A stretch of DNA of 64,000 nucleotides from DASREM01 sp035652095 (GTDB lineage: Bacteria > Acidobacteriota > Terriglobia > Terriglobales > Acidobacteriaceae). The position numbers and the translations under genes are program-made. Below are positions 42,682 through 51,895 of the stretch, piece by piece (the first letter of the stretch is position 1; each line of letters opens with the position of its first letter). The stretch spans positions 124,001 to 188,000 of the forward strand of contig DASREM010000028.1 of NCBI GenBank assembly GCA_035652095.1, in the 5' to 3' direction. The notes below the pieces were generated by a model, which had not been told where the DNA came from, ran no database searches, and saw only the letters and a program-made list of their open reading frames with translations.

Positions 42682-43212
42682 ATGCCGATTTTGAAAGACA
42701 TAGCCGCGATCGCGAAGGGAATGAGCATCACCTTTCGCGAGATGTTCCAACCCACGATCGTGGAGAACTATCCCGACGGGCCGGGACCTCTGAAAGGAGC
42801 CAAGTTCCAGGAGCGCTTCCGCGGAGTTCACGTTTTACAGCGCGACGAGAACGGCCTGGAAAAGTGTGTGGCATGCTTTCTGTGCGCCGCCGCTTGCCCA
42901 TCGAACTGCATTTATATTGAGGCCGCCGACAACACTGCCGAAAACCGGGTGAGTGGAGCCGAGCGCTACGCCCGCGTCTACAACATCGATTACAACCGCT
43001 GCATTTTTTGCGGATACTGCGTGGAGGCCTGTCCCACCGACGCTATCACGCATGGACACGGCTTTGAACTCGCCACGTTTAATGTGAGCAGCTTGGTGTA
43101 CCGGAAGGAACAGTTACTGTCGCCGCTGCCGGCGCATCTGGGAGCGAATGCGGTGTTTAACCGCGATGAAGCAGGGGCCGGTGCTCCGGTCGTCGTGCAA
43201 CCGGGAGAATAG
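42682..43212 (+). CDS. nuoI: NADH-quinone oxidoreductase subunit I (orphan)
   Basis: A 176-residue complex I subunit with two [4Fe-4S] ferredoxin sites: Cys62, 65, 68, 72 (CVACFLCAAACP) and Cys107, 110, 113, 117 (CIFCGYCVEACP). The N-terminus (AAIAKGMSITFREMFQPTIVENYP) and the RFRGVHVLQRDENGLEKC lead match NuoI, not other ferredoxins. It carries electrons within the peripheral arm. No other nuo genes are adjacent, which is unusual because nuoI normally sits within the nuo operon. The C-terminal tail (residues 150-176) is Ala/Val-rich and variable. Confidence 0.92.
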   Translation: MPILKDIAAIAKGMSITFREMFQPTIVENYPDGPGPLKGAKFQERFRGVHVLQRDENGLEKCVACFLCAAACPSNCIYIEAADNTAENRVSGAERYARVYNIDYNRCIFCGYCVEACPTDAITHGHGFELATFNVSSLVYRKEQLLSPLPAHLGANAVFNRDEAGAGAPVVVQPGE

Positions 43213-43350
43213 AATTCAGCCAAGGTTTCGAAAATAGCAGGGATGATTTGAGAAGTCGCCGCCGGTCCCGTGTGGGCCGGCGTTTGTGCATGCAGGGCAC
43301 ACGTTGGCTGGCGCTCTTCATCCGTTCGCTGAACTTCCTTTGTGCCCTTA

Positions 43351-43394
43351 GCGTCCTCTGTGGTTAGCTTGAAGGCGTGAACCACAAAGGACAC
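43351..43394. repeat. Dispersed-type palindromic repeat upstream of metH
   Basis: GCGTCCTCTGTGGTT (43351-43365) and AACCACAAAGGACAC (43380-43394) form an imperfect 15-bp inverted repeat (two mismatches) around a 14-base loop. The AACCACAgAGGACaC core is of a kind I recall as widespread between genes in acidobacterial and other environmental genomes, where its minus-strand translation yields Thr/Glu-rich false proteins. Confidence 0.6.
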
Positions 43395-43451
43395 CCGGGT
43401 ACATGAAGGGAAATCAAGAGCTAACGGCCGAAAGCATCGATTAAAGACCCG

Positions 43452-46400
43452 ATGAAAGACTTTCTCCAAACCGTGCGCGAACGCGTCGTTATATACGACG
43501 GTGCGATGGGGACCAACATCCAGAAGCGCAACCCCACTTTGGATGATTATTGGGGAAAAGAGAACTGCTCCGAAGTGCTGGTGCTGAGCCGTCCCGACAT
43601 TATTCGCGAAATCCACTCGGACTTCTTCTCGGTCGGCTGCGACGTGGTGGAGACGGATACGTTTGGAGGAACCCGCATCGTTCTGAATGAGTTTGAGCTT
43701 GGCGATCGCACGCGCGAGATCAACATCGCCGCGGCCCAGCTTGCGCGGGAAGTAGCGCAGCAGTTCTCCACGCCCGGCAAGCCGCGGTTTGTGGCGGGTT
43801 CCATGGGGCCGACCACTAAGCTTCCGTCGCTTGGGCACATCAGTTTCGATGAAATGCTTGCGGCTTACGAGGAGCAAGCTCTCGCCCTGATCGAGGGCGG
43901 GGTGGATTTGCTGCTGGTCGAAACCTGCCAGGACCTGTTGCAAGCCAAGATCGGAGCCATCGCTTCGATCCAGGCGATGCAGAAGGCGGGAAAGCGACTG
44001 CCGCTGCAAGTCCAGGTGACCTTGCAAGACCAGTCAGGAACCATGCTGCTGGGCACTGAGATTGGCGCAGCGCTGACTGCCCTCGAACCGCTCGACATTG
44101 ATTTCATTGGACTGAATTGCGCAACGGGACCCGCCGAGATGAACGATGCGGTGCGCTATCTCGGGGCGTACTCCAGTAAAGAGATTTCGGTCCTGCCCAA
44201 CGCTGGCCTGCCCGAAAACGTGGGCGGGGTCGCCGTCTTCAAACTCAAACCAGAAGAACTGGCTACCTACCACAAGCACTTCGTAAAAGACTACGGTGTC
44301 CGCATTGTCGGCGGATGCTGCGGTACGACCCCGGAGCACTTGAAAGCCGTTGTGGATGCCGTCGCTGGCGTCGAGCCAGCAAGGCGCGATGTGAAGCCTA
44401 CGGCCGCCGCCTCGAGCGCGTACACGTCCGTACCTCTCGACCTTGATCCCAAGCCGCTGATCGTCGCTGAGGAGATGAACACGACGACTCGCGTAGAACA
44501 TTTCCGCAACCTCGTGCGTGGCAAGAAGTACGACGACATCCTGCAGCTGGCGAAGAAGCTCGTGAACGACGGCTCGCACATGCTCGATCTGTGCTGCGCC
44601 ATTGTGGGTGAAGATGAAAAGGGCTACATCACTTCCATCCTGGAAAAGATCGCTACGCGTGTTCCCGCGCCAATCCTGGTGGACTCGACCGAAGCCGACG
44701 TCGTCGAAGAAGCGCTGAAGCGTATTCCTGGCAAGACTATTATCAATTCGATCAACCTGGAAGACGGCGAGAAGCGGACCTCGAAGGTTCTGCCAATGGC
44801 CAAACGATATGGCGCGGCCTTAATCGCACTCACCATCGATGAAGAAGGCATGGCGCTCACGGCAGATAAGAAAGTGGCAATTGCGCACCGCATCTTCGAT
44901 CTGGCCACAAACAAATATGGGATTCGTCCGGTAGACCTGATCTTTGACGCACTGACCCTGCCCATCTCAACCGGTCAGGAGGAGTACCGCACAGCGGGCA
45001 TTGAGACCTTGAATGCCATCGAGCGTATCAAGAAAGAACTGCCCGAGGCGAAAACGATCCTAGGGGTGAGCAACATTTCATTCGGCCTCGATACCTATCC
45101 GCGGCGGGTTCTGAATTCGGTCTTCATGCATGAGGCGGTGGATCACGGTCTGGATATGGCCATCGTGAACTATACGAAGGTCTATCCGCTATACAAGATT
45201 CCTCAAGAAGAGGTTGAACTCGCCCTTAAGCTGATTTACCGCGATGAATCAAATGGCGACCCGCTGCAGCGCTACATGCAGCACTTCGCCGGAAGCAAGG
45301 GCAAAGTCCAGGCTTCGACCACCGCACACGTGGATACGCTTTCCATCGAGGACAAGCTGAAGTTCTCGATCATCAATGGTGAGAAGGCGGTGGGCGAAGG
45401 GGCTCATCGCAAGACCCTGGAAGATCTTCTGGAAGAAGCGATGCAGCAGTACACGCCGCTGGAACTCATCAACACGGTGCTGCTCGAAGGCATGAAGACG
45501 GTTGGCGACCTGTTTGGCGCGCGCAAAATGCAATTGCCCTCGGTGCTCGATTCGGCGGGAGTGATGAAGCAGGCAGTCGCTTATCTTGAGCCGAAGATGG
45601 AGAAAAAGGCCGGCTCGCAGAAGGGAACCATCGTGCTGGCGACGGTCAAGGGCGATGTTCACGATATAGGTAAGAACCTGGTGGATATCATCCTCACAAA
45701 TAACGGGTACCGGGTGGTAAATCTGGGGATCAAGCAGCCAGGCGACAACATCATTCATGCCGCTCAGGAGCATAAAGCGGATGCCATCGGCCTCAGCGGG
45801 CTGTTAGTGAAATCCACGCTCGAAATGAAGTACGTGATCCAGGACCTGGAACGGCAGAAACTCGAATTCCCGGTAATCTGCGGCGGCGCGGCACTGACCA
45901 GGAAGTACGTCGAAGATGATCTGCGCCGTGAATACTCGAACGCCGTATTCTATGCCGACGACGCATTTGCTGGATTGCACATCATGGAGGACCTGGCGTC
46001 AGAAGATGGAGCCCGCAAGTCACGTCTGGACGAAGGCCGGAAGGTGAAGGAATACGCCAAGGCCGCCGCCGTCGATGAAGAGACCGGGCCGGTGTTCGTG
46101 GAACGCAGCCCCGTAGTCGGTGATGCGCCGAATATTCCCCTGCCTCCGTTCTGGGGCGTGCGGGTGCGCAAGGATTTCGATTTGCACGATCTGTTTCCGT
46201 ACATTAACGAGACGGCGTTGTTCAAGAATCAATGGCAGCTCAAGACCGCGTCGCAGGAAGACTATTTGCGCCTGGTGGAGCAGAAGTTTCGTCCCATTAA
46301 GCAGAAGCTTGAGCAAGAGATCGTCTCAAGCGGCATTTTCGAACCGAAGGCGGTCTGGGGATATTTCCAGGCGCAGGGCGAAGGGAATGATGTCATCGTG

Positions 46401-46946
46401 TACTCCCCTGGCGAGAATACTAGCCATCCGGGACACGAAAGCCGGGAACTTCTTCGCTTCACCTTTCCACGGCAGCGCGAAGGGCGCAAGCTCTCGATTG
46501 CCGATTTCTTCGCTCCAAAAGCATCCGGCAAAATGGACGTGATCGGGCTTTCGCTTGTCACCATGGGTTCGCGGGCCTCGCAGGAGACGCAACGTCTTTT
46601 CGAAGCCGGCGAGTACACAAAGTATCTTTACCTGCACGGCCTGAGCGTGGAGACTGCGGAAGCTCTCGCGGAGTACATGCATAAGCAAATGCGCCAGGAA
46701 CTGGGCATTGCAGGTCAGGATTCACCTCATATTCGAGACCTCTTCCATCAGAAGTATCGCGGATCGAGGTATTCTTTCGGGTATCCCGCATGTCCCGATC
46801 TGGAAGATCAGACCAAGCTGTTCGCCCTGCTTAAACCGGAGGAAAATGTTGGGGTGAGGCTGACTTCGGGGTTCCTGCTGGAGCCGGAGCAGTCCACCTC
46901 GGCCATCGTCGTCCACCATCCTGCAGCAAAGTATTTTGTGGTGTAA
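43452..46946 (+). CDS. metH: Cobalamin-dependent methionine synthase
   Basis: An 1,164-residue MetH that methylates homocysteine with 5-methyltetrahydrofolate through methyl-B12. Domain order: homocysteine-binding barrel (residues 1-310; zinc ligands Cys223, Cys289, Cys290), pterin-binding barrel (about 330-600), cap, B12 domain with DVHDIGKN (735-742, His737 as the cobalt ligand), and a SAM-dependent reactivation domain (about 890-1164, ELLRFTFPRQREG and YRGSRYSFGYPACPD). All five parts are present; total length is slightly below E. coli MetH (1,227). No B12 riboswitch is recognised upstream. A hairpin follows the stop. Confidence 0.97.
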   Translation: MKDFLQTVRERVVIYDGAMGTNIQKRNPTLDDYWGKENCSEVLVLSRPDIIREIHSDFFSVGCDVVETDTFGGTRIVLNEFELGDRTREINIAAAQLAREVAQQFSTPGKPRFVAGSMGPTTKLPSLGHISFDEMLAAYEEQALALIEGGVDLLLVETCQDLLQAKIGAIASIQAMQKAGKRLPLQVQVTLQDQSGTMLLGTEIGAALTALEPLDIDFIGLNCATGPAEMNDAVRYLGAYSSKEISVLPNAGLPENVGGVAVFKLKPEELATYHKHFVKDYGVRIVGGCCGTTPEHLKAVVDAVAGVEPARRDVKPTAAASSAYTSVPLDLDPKPLIVAEEMNTTTRVEHFRNLVRGKKYDDILQLAKKLVNDGSHMLDLCCAIVGEDEKGYITSILEKIATRVPAPILVDSTEADVVEEALKRIPGKTIINSINLEDGEKRTSKVLPMAKRYGAALIALTIDEEGMALTADKKVAIAHRIFDLATNKYGIRPVDLIFDALTLPISTGQEEYRTAGIETLNAIERIKKELPEAKTILGVSNISFGLDTYPRRVLNSVFMHEAVDHGLDMAIVNYTKVYPLYKIPQEEVELALKLIYRDESNGDPLQRYMQHFAGSKGKVQASTTAHVDTLSIEDKLKFSIINGEKAVGEGAHRKTLEDLLEEAMQQYTPLELINTVLLEGMKTVGDLFGARKMQLPSVLDSAGVMKQAVAYLEPKMEKKAGSQKGTIVLATVKGDVHDIGKNLVDIILTNNGYRVVNLGIKQPGDNIIHAAQEHKADAIGLSGLLVKSTLEMKYVIQDLERQKLEFPVICGGAALTRKYVEDDLRREYSNAVFYADDAFAGLHIMEDLASEDGARKSRLDEGRKVKEYAKAAAVDEETGPVFVERSPVVGDAPNIPLPPFWGVRVRKDFDLHDLFPYINETALFKNQWQLKTASQEDYLRLVEQKFRPIKQKLEQEIVSSGIFEPKAVWGYFQAQGEGNDVIVYSPGENTSHPGHESRELLRFTFPRQREGRKLSIADFFAPKASGKMDVIGLSLVTMGSRASQETQRLFEAGEYTKYLYLHGLSVETAEALAEYMHKQMRQELGIAGQDSPHIRDLFHQKYRGSRYSFGYPACPDLEDQTKLFALLKPEENVGVRLTSGFLLEPEQSTSAIVVHHPAAKYFVV

Positions 46947-46963
46947 AAGCGCCGGCAGCAAAA

Positions 46964-46983
46964 GCCGGACTCTGCAGTCCGGC
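46964..46983 (+). terminator. Terminator-like hairpin after metH
   Basis: GCCGGACT and AGTCCGGC form a perfect 8-bp stem with a CTGC loop, starting 17 bases after the metH stop. T residues follow only loosely (TTGTTTTG about 15 bases on), so termination may be inefficient. Confidence 0.55.
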
Positions 46984-47005
46984 TTCGGCGTTGGCATTGT
47001 TTTGT

Positions 47006-47119
47006 CTAAGGAGTCAGTTTGAATACGGTTCCATTCCCCGCCGCGCTGCCCGTAGCGGTAGTCCCATAAAGATTGCCCGATCCTTCAGGACGAATTGCCC
47101 AAGAAGGGTGGGATCCCCA
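47006..47119 (-). pseudogene. C-terminal remnant of an NLYGTT/GTVFKL tandem-repeat protein
   Basis: On the minus strand a short open stretch ends ...GSGNLYGTTATGSAAGNGTVFKLTP followed by a stop at 47006. The NLYGTTxxGG...GTVFKLTP unit is the hallmark of long tandem-repeat secreted proteins in acidobacteria, of which it is normally the last repeat. Here only about 35 codons are open before an in-frame TGA upstream, and the residues before GSGNLYGTT do not match the repeat. It is therefore read as a degraded gene end. Confidence 0.6.
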
Positions 47120-47275
47120 TCAAGATCGGAAAGCCACCAGCAACTTCGGCGGGCTTAAGATGCAGGCGAGAATGGCGATGAGGTATGTCGCACGGCGTTG
47201 GAAACACACAGACCAAAAACACAACGGCCAGGAGCAGGTTCACTCCCGGCCGCAGGTGGCTACGAAGACTTCTGG

Positions 47276-48073
47276 TTAGTGCGCCAAAGACGCACTCCGC
47301 TGGTCAGATGGAACAGTCAAGCTGCCGCTTTCTTTCTTTTCCGCGCTCTCTGCGGCGTACTTACGAACTGTGGCAAGGAACTGATGAGCACCCGCCGGAG
47401 CTGGAACCTTTCCGCCCAGAACGTCCGCGAAGGGCACCATCTTGCCGTAGAGGATGCGAGTCTCGTCCTTGTCCTGTGTGATTGCCGAGCCGTTCAAATC
47501 TACACCGGCGAAAATCCCGCGCGCGCGCGAATAGCTCAGAACTTGCGCCTTCATTTTCCAATCGGTGCTGGCTTCTGCATGACGGCCGACTGGGCCGGCT
47601 GCCGCCGACGCGTCCGCTCCCACCTTGAATTTGCTGGAGAGCAGGTTATCCATGCCTTTCTGGTTCATGACCAGCAGGACCAGGTCGACCGCCTGTCCGC
47701 CTAACTGCAGGCCCCAGCTTCCACCCGTGATGGTAATGGGTGCGGGAGCGCTCCAGCCATTCGGCGTGCGGCAGGTAGCAACGCCCTTCCCGTGGCTTCC
47801 ACCGAAGCCAATCGCGATCTTGATCATGGACGGAATGACGGCTACGCACCGCGCGTCGGCGAAGACGTTATCCGGAATGCCTTTGTCGGGCGTGGCCATG
47901 ATTTCATTCAGAACCGTGGCCGCGTTGTTGATCCGCTTCACGATATCGGAATCGGCATTGTTTTCGGACGAGTCTTTGCTGGTCTGTGCAGCGCCCCAGG
48001 TGATGCTGGAGAATGCGAACAGCAAAGCGCACAGTGTAACTAGACACTTGGAAGCCTTGGAGCGATTTTTCAT
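47276..48073 (-). CDS. Exported SYLF-domain (Ysc84) lipid-binding protein
   Basis: A 265-residue exported protein: signal peptide at residues 1-30 (cleavage near WGAAQ), then a SYLF/Ysc84 domain (residues about 45-225) with IAIGFGGSHGKGVATCR, ITGGSWGLQLGGQAVDLVLLVMNQKGMD and ARGIFAGVDLNGSAI. SYLF proteins bind phosphoinositides or actin in eukaryotes; the bacterial role, probably membrane-associated in the periplasm, is unknown. The C-terminal 30 residues are Lys/Ser-rich. It lies upstream of the sortase pair on the same strand but without overlap. Confidence 0.9.
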   Translation of the reverse strand: MKNRSKASKCLVTLCALLFAFSSITWGAAQTSKDSSENNADSDIVKRINNAATVLNEIMATPDKGIPDNVFADARCVAVIPSMIKIAIGFGGSHGKGVATCRTPNGWSAPAPITITGGSWGLQLGGQAVDLVLLVMNQKGMDNLLSSKFKVGADASAAAGPVGRHAEASTDWKMKAQVLSYSRARGIFAGVDLNGSAITQDKDETRILYGKMVPFADVLGGKVPAPAGAHQFLATVRKYAAESAEKKESGSLTVPSDQRSASLAH

Positions 48074-48214
48074 GGTGTGGACCCCTTCTGGTGTGCGAAC
48101 AAAGTACGAATGATTTTGACACCTGTGACTCTTAGAATCGTAGTCGCAGGATTGTGGTAGGTTCTATCCGGTCTAGGCTGTAGTTTGGCCGCGAACGTGC
48201 TTTAAGGCTGGGTC

Positions 48215-48826
48215 TTAGACGCTTCGCACGAGTTTAGCAATGACGATAAGGCGTTTGGGCGCTGGACCAACGAAATGTGTGGGGTAGCAGGTAATCAGGG
48301 TAATACGACTTTCCGTAGAGCTGGAGAGCACGGAAAGATCTTCGGGGGACACGATCTTCCGTCCTGATACAACGTAGTGGTATCTTCGTCCATTTCTTTG
48401 GACATAGATATCGTCCCCCACTTTCAAGTCCGCAATATGACGGAAGAAGGTGTCGCGATGGGCCGCGATGACCGCGTTCCCGGCGTCCCCGGGAACAGCC
48501 GTGTTCGTCAGGTGGCCGGGGCCTAACGCCAGCGAGCGAGCCGAAGTCCCTTCGGCGATCACCACGTCCAGATGAATTGCGGGAATGGCTAACCGGGTGA
48601 GGCCTATGTCGTTCGTCGTAAGCGACTGGGCGACCTCATTTTGTTCCTGCCACTGCTTCATCAGCGCGTGCTGACGGTGATACATCCAGGCGTAACTTCC
48701 GCCGACGTAGGCGAGCAGGGAGGAGCCGATGGCAAAAAAGCACGTCGAAATCAGCTGCTTACCTCTGATTTTGTGTCTGGGGATGTGAAGCAGGGACTGC
48801 GGCTTGAACCACTGCGCAACGCTCAT
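48215..48826 (-). CDS. Class D-like sortase
   Basis: A 203-residue membrane-anchored transpeptidase. After a basic N-terminus comes one transmembrane helix (residues about 27-46), then the sortase barrel with catalytic His123 (AAHRDTFF), Cys180 (TLITCYP) and Arg192 (PKRLIVI). The HRDTFFRHIADLKVGDDI and ITLITCYPTHFVGPAPKRL segments are typical of class D sortases. It would cleave sorting signals such as the LPRTA of the gene directly upstream on the same strand. The ATG at 48826 is preferred over a GTG 12 bases before. Confidence 0.92.
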   Translation of the reverse strand: MSVAQWFKPQSLLHIPRHKIRGKQLISTCFFAIGSSLLAYVGGSYAWMYHRQHALMKQWQEQNEVAQSLTTNDIGLTRLAIPAIHLDVVIAEGTSARSLALGPGHLTNTAVPGDAGNAVIAAHRDTFFRHIADLKVGDDIYVQRNGRRYHYVVSGRKIVSPEDLSVLSSSTESRITLITCYPTHFVGPAPKRLIVIAKLVRSV

Positions 48827-48877
48827 ACCGAAGACCACGAAAGTGTGCGCGAGTTCGAAGTGGCGCGCAACGCTCGG

Positions 48878-49612
48878 CTAACGGCGAACGATAAAACCCG
48901 CCACCAGGGAACCTAAACCAAGAATCCCAAGTAACGGCAAAGCGGTTGCGGTACGCGGAAGATCGGTGGTCGTCTCATCCTGAGTACCATTCTGTGTTGG
49001 CGCATCAGTCTGGGTAGAGTTGTTTTGTCCCACGTCTGAGGAAGGGGCCAGGGTTCCTTCTCCATCCGTCGCTGTGCCACCCTTGTAGGAGATGAACTTT
49101 ACGCTGGCCGCGGCCCGTTGCGATTCAGCGCCCGCACCTTGGGGCTTTCCATTTCCCACCGAACTGCAATGGTCCGCAATTTTTTCGACCGAAGTAACTT
49201 GAAGGCTCATTCGGTCTGAGCCTCCGGACGAAGCCGCCGCATTTGGGTTGCTCGCAGTCCCGCCTTTGTCTTGGGTCGGACCGGCGCTGGGATTCGGAGA
49301 ATCGTAGCTCCCGGCATTCGGGCTGCCCTTGGAGTTATCAACGCCGGTAACGCGAACCTCTTGCCCGGCATGAGATGTAAGTTGATCCGTTAACCCGGTA
49401 AGGTTGTAGACCGCGCCCGTCTTGTCTTCGGTCAATTTGAAATGGTTGTCGCCAAGAGAAGAGGAACTCAGGCACCCAGTGATGGTATGAGACTGCCCAT
49501 TGACATCGCTGGATCTCTGGCTACCTGCTGCGGCGCCAGTGGGGGCATTCTGTGCCGCCCCGAGCGTGGCTGCAAGTAGCGCCGCCGCTAAGAACGCTAC
49601 TGCTCTAGTCAT
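48878..49612 (-). CDS. LPRTA-anchored exported protein, probable sortase substrate
   Basis: A 244-residue exported protein: signal peptide (residues 1-20), a small domain (residues about 40-95, TGCLSSSSLGDNHFKLTEDKTGAVYNL, GQEVRVTGV, resembling an OB-like fold), long Ser/Gly/Asn/Thr-rich linkers, then LPRTA at 218-222, a hydrophobic helix and a final RR. This is a complete sortase sorting signal. The gene is immediately upstream of the sortase gene on the same strand with a 51-base gap, so they should be coexpressed. The biological role is unknown. Confidence 0.85.
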   Translation of the reverse strand: MTRAVAFLAAALLAATLGAAQNAPTGAAAGSQRSSDVNGQSHTITGCLSSSSLGDNHFKLTEDKTGAVYNLTGLTDQLTSHAGQEVRVTGVDNSKGSPNAGSYDSPNPSAGPTQDKGGTASNPNAAASSGGSDRMSLQVTSVEKIADHCSSVGNGKPQGAGAESQRAAASVKFISYKGGTATDGEGTLAPSSDVGQNNSTQTDAPTQNGTQDETTTDLPRTATALPLLGILGLGSLVAGFIVRR

Positions 49613-49738
49613 TACATCCTCCGAGAGAACTACCTCATTCGAAAGCTATTCTCGCGGGTTGGGGATGATCTATCCGGTAGAGCACGTAGTCTGATTCGGA
49701 AGTTCATGTAACAGAGCTGCAGGTGAGAGCTGGCCTCG

Positions 49739-51895
49739 CTATTTGACGATGACCTCTATGTCGTCGTTTTTCTCCAACACCTGGACCCCCACGGTGTGAC
49801 CACGGCGTTTGAACAGGAAGTCGACACTGGAGTTGCCAAGGGCCAAACCTCGAATCCAGAGTTGCGGGATGCCTCGCGGAAGGCAGGGGTGGTCAAACAC
49901 CACGCGGCGATTGGCCCCATCCACGGTGATGCCAAGACAGGCCTCGACCATCATGAATACCGCTCCAGCGGCCCAGGCCTGCGGGGAACAGGCGACCGGA
50001 TACAGCGTCGGACCCTCGCCGTGGCGCCGTTCAAGACCGCAAAACAACTCTGGCAACCGGTGCAGGTCAACCTCGCTGCTGGTATCAAGAAGCCCCAGCA
50101 GTACCTGCCCAGCGAGTTGCTTAAATCCGTACCGCGCGAGCCCGCTGGCCACCATGGCATTGTCGTGCGGCCAGACTGATCCGTTGTGATAAGAAAGCGG
50201 GTTGTAACGCGATTCTCCCTGCGCGATGGTGCGCACTCCCCATCCGGTGAAGAAGTCTTTGCTCAACAGCGTCTGAGCGACCAATGCCGCGTGATCGCGG
50301 GAGGCAATGCCCGAGTAAAGACAATGGCCGGCATTCGAAGCCCGCACCCGGCATGGTTGTTTGCGGCCATCGAGTGCCAGAGCATAGGTGGAGAGCTCCG
50401 GACACCAGAAGGCATCTTCGAACCTGAGGCTTAGTTCGTGCGCCTGGCGGTGAAGGGCTCGCGAATGTTCCGGGCTGTTCAGCAAGGCAGCCAGGCGGGA
50501 ACCCGCAATTTTAGCGGCATAAACATAACCCTGAACTTCGCAGAGAGCGATCGGAGGGTCGGCGATGTTACCGTCCGCATGAAAAATCGAGTCGTCGGAA
50601 TCCTTCCATCCCTGTTGCACCAGGCCCTTGCTGCCGTGGCGAACGTATTCTACGAAGCCATCGCCATCCACGTCCCCGTAATGGTCGATCCAATCGAGAG
50701 CAGCCTGGATGCTCGGCCATAGCTGCTCAATCAAGTCCCGATCGCCGGTGCGCTCGTAGTAGGCGTGGGCGAGTACCACGTACAGGGGAGTGGCGTCGAC
50801 GGTGCCGTAGTAACGTCCAAAGGGAACTTCGCCGAGATTCGACATCTCGCCGTTTCGCATCTCGTGAAGAATCTTTCCCGGTTCCGCCTCGATTCCGGGA
50901 TTGACCGTCTGAGCCTGGGTGGCTGCAAGAAACTTCAGCACGCCTTTGGCGATCCAGGGGCTCACCATAAGCATCTGGAGCGCCGTTATGATGCCGTCGC
51001 GGCCGAAGACAGTGCTGAACCAGGGGACGCCCGCGTAGGGGTAGTCCGCCTCGGGATTGCCCATGGTCATCATTTCGACATCTGATAGGCTCCGGCGCAC
51101 CCAGTCATTAAAACGGTTATTGGAACTTTGAATCCGGCAGGTGCTGGCAGTGGCAGCCTTCATCTCGCTGCCTGCGGCCGACATCGCACTCGCGAAAGAA
51201 ATCGAGTGTTCCCGCCCCGGGGGATCGCAGGCGGCAGTCAGATGAAAGATGACGGATTCCTTTGGCCTCAACGAAAAATCAAATTCCAGTTCCGACGAAG
51301 TGATGCGTTGCGGGGCAAGATCGCAATGGATCCTGGTTCGGCGAACGATATTGTCGAGTCCCTGGTAGGCAAGCTCCACTGTTTCGCTGCCAACCACGTC
51401 GGGCAGGCGGACACCGCGCTGCTCGCGCCGCATGCCGCGGACTTCAAAAATGTCGGCAAAATCGGTGCCGATCGCAATGCGGAAGGGAACGTCGATTCGC
51501 TCCAGCCCGTAATTTGAGAGTTTGAACTGCTCGTAACAGGAACCCTGCCATAGAAACTTGGAACGTAGCAGGTGCAGTGCGCCGCGATGGATGACGACGT
51601 TATCGCCGTGGGAAACGTCAACGTTCGCCAAATCGGCGGTAAAAAGAAAGTTGTCAGCCTTAATGGTGGAACTCAGCAGAAGCGGACGAGCATTCCACAG
51701 GTACACCGCCAGCTCTGACAAGTACCGCGTTCCCTGGTAAAAGATGCCCTGCTCGCCAAGGCCCAGGGGTTCGATGTCTCCGTAACGATCGAAGACGGCG
51801 AACATATTTCCATATTTTAGGACCCGACTCCGGTCGTCGGCGGGCGACGACCGAGTCGCTATGTAGTACTGCTGGGTGACTCTAGTTTCATCCAA
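49739..51895 (-). CDS. Amylo-alpha-1,6-glucosidase/glycogen debranching-like protein
   Basis: A cytoplasmic protein of about 718 residues with an N-terminal GDE_N-type beta domain (LKYGNMFAVFDRYGDIEPLGLGEQGIFYQGTRYLSEL...) and a C-terminal (alpha/alpha)6 debranching domain (WFSTVFGRDGIITALQML, EPGKILHEMRNGEMSNLGEVPFGRYYGTVDATPLYVVL, DSDDSIFHADG, HNGSVWPHDNAMVASGLARYGF). It would trim alpha-1,6 branches or act on related glucans. I chose a TTG start at 51895 (GGAG 7 bases upstream), overlapping the end of the GT4 gene by 37 bases; a longer frame runs to 52018 but buries more of the neighbour. Confidence 0.9.
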   Translation of the reverse strand: MDETRVTQQYYIATRSSPADDRSRVLKYGNMFAVFDRYGDIEPLGLGEQGIFYQGTRYLSELAVYLWNARPLLLSSTIKADNFLFTADLANVDVSHGDNVVIHRGALHLLRSKFLWQGSCYEQFKLSNYGLERIDVPFRIAIGTDFADIFEVRGMRREQRGVRLPDVVGSETVELAYQGLDNIVRRTRIHCDLAPQRITSSELEFDFSLRPKESVIFHLTAACDPPGREHSISFASAMSAAGSEMKAATASTCRIQSSNNRFNDWVRRSLSDVEMMTMGNPEADYPYAGVPWFSTVFGRDGIITALQMLMVSPWIAKGVLKFLAATQAQTVNPGIEAEPGKILHEMRNGEMSNLGEVPFGRYYGTVDATPLYVVLAHAYYERTGDRDLIEQLWPSIQAALDWIDHYGDVDGDGFVEYVRHGSKGLVQQGWKDSDDSIFHADGNIADPPIALCEVQGYVYAAKIAGSRLAALLNSPEHSRALHRQAHELSLRFEDAFWCPELSTYALALDGRKQPCRVRASNAGHCLYSGIASRDHAALVAQTLLSKDFFTGWGVRTIAQGESRYNPLSYHNGSVWPHDNAMVASGLARYGFKQLAGQVLLGLLDTSSEVDLHRLPELFCGLERRHGEGPTLYPVACSPQAWAAGAVFMMVEACLGITVDGANRRVVFDHPCLPRGIPQLWIRGLALGNSSVDFLFKRRGHTVGVQVLEKNDDIEVIVK

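Noticed and set aside
43213..43451. Cobalamin or SAM/SAH riboswitch upstream of metH
   Set aside because: No B12-box-like or SAM/SAH aptamer core could be recognised; the visible structure is the AACCACA-type inverted repeat.
42990..44027. 345-codon minus-strand frame
   Set aside because: It lies over the start of metH and the end of nuoI and contains the Thr/Glu-rich translation of the palindromic repeat; clearly a shadow.
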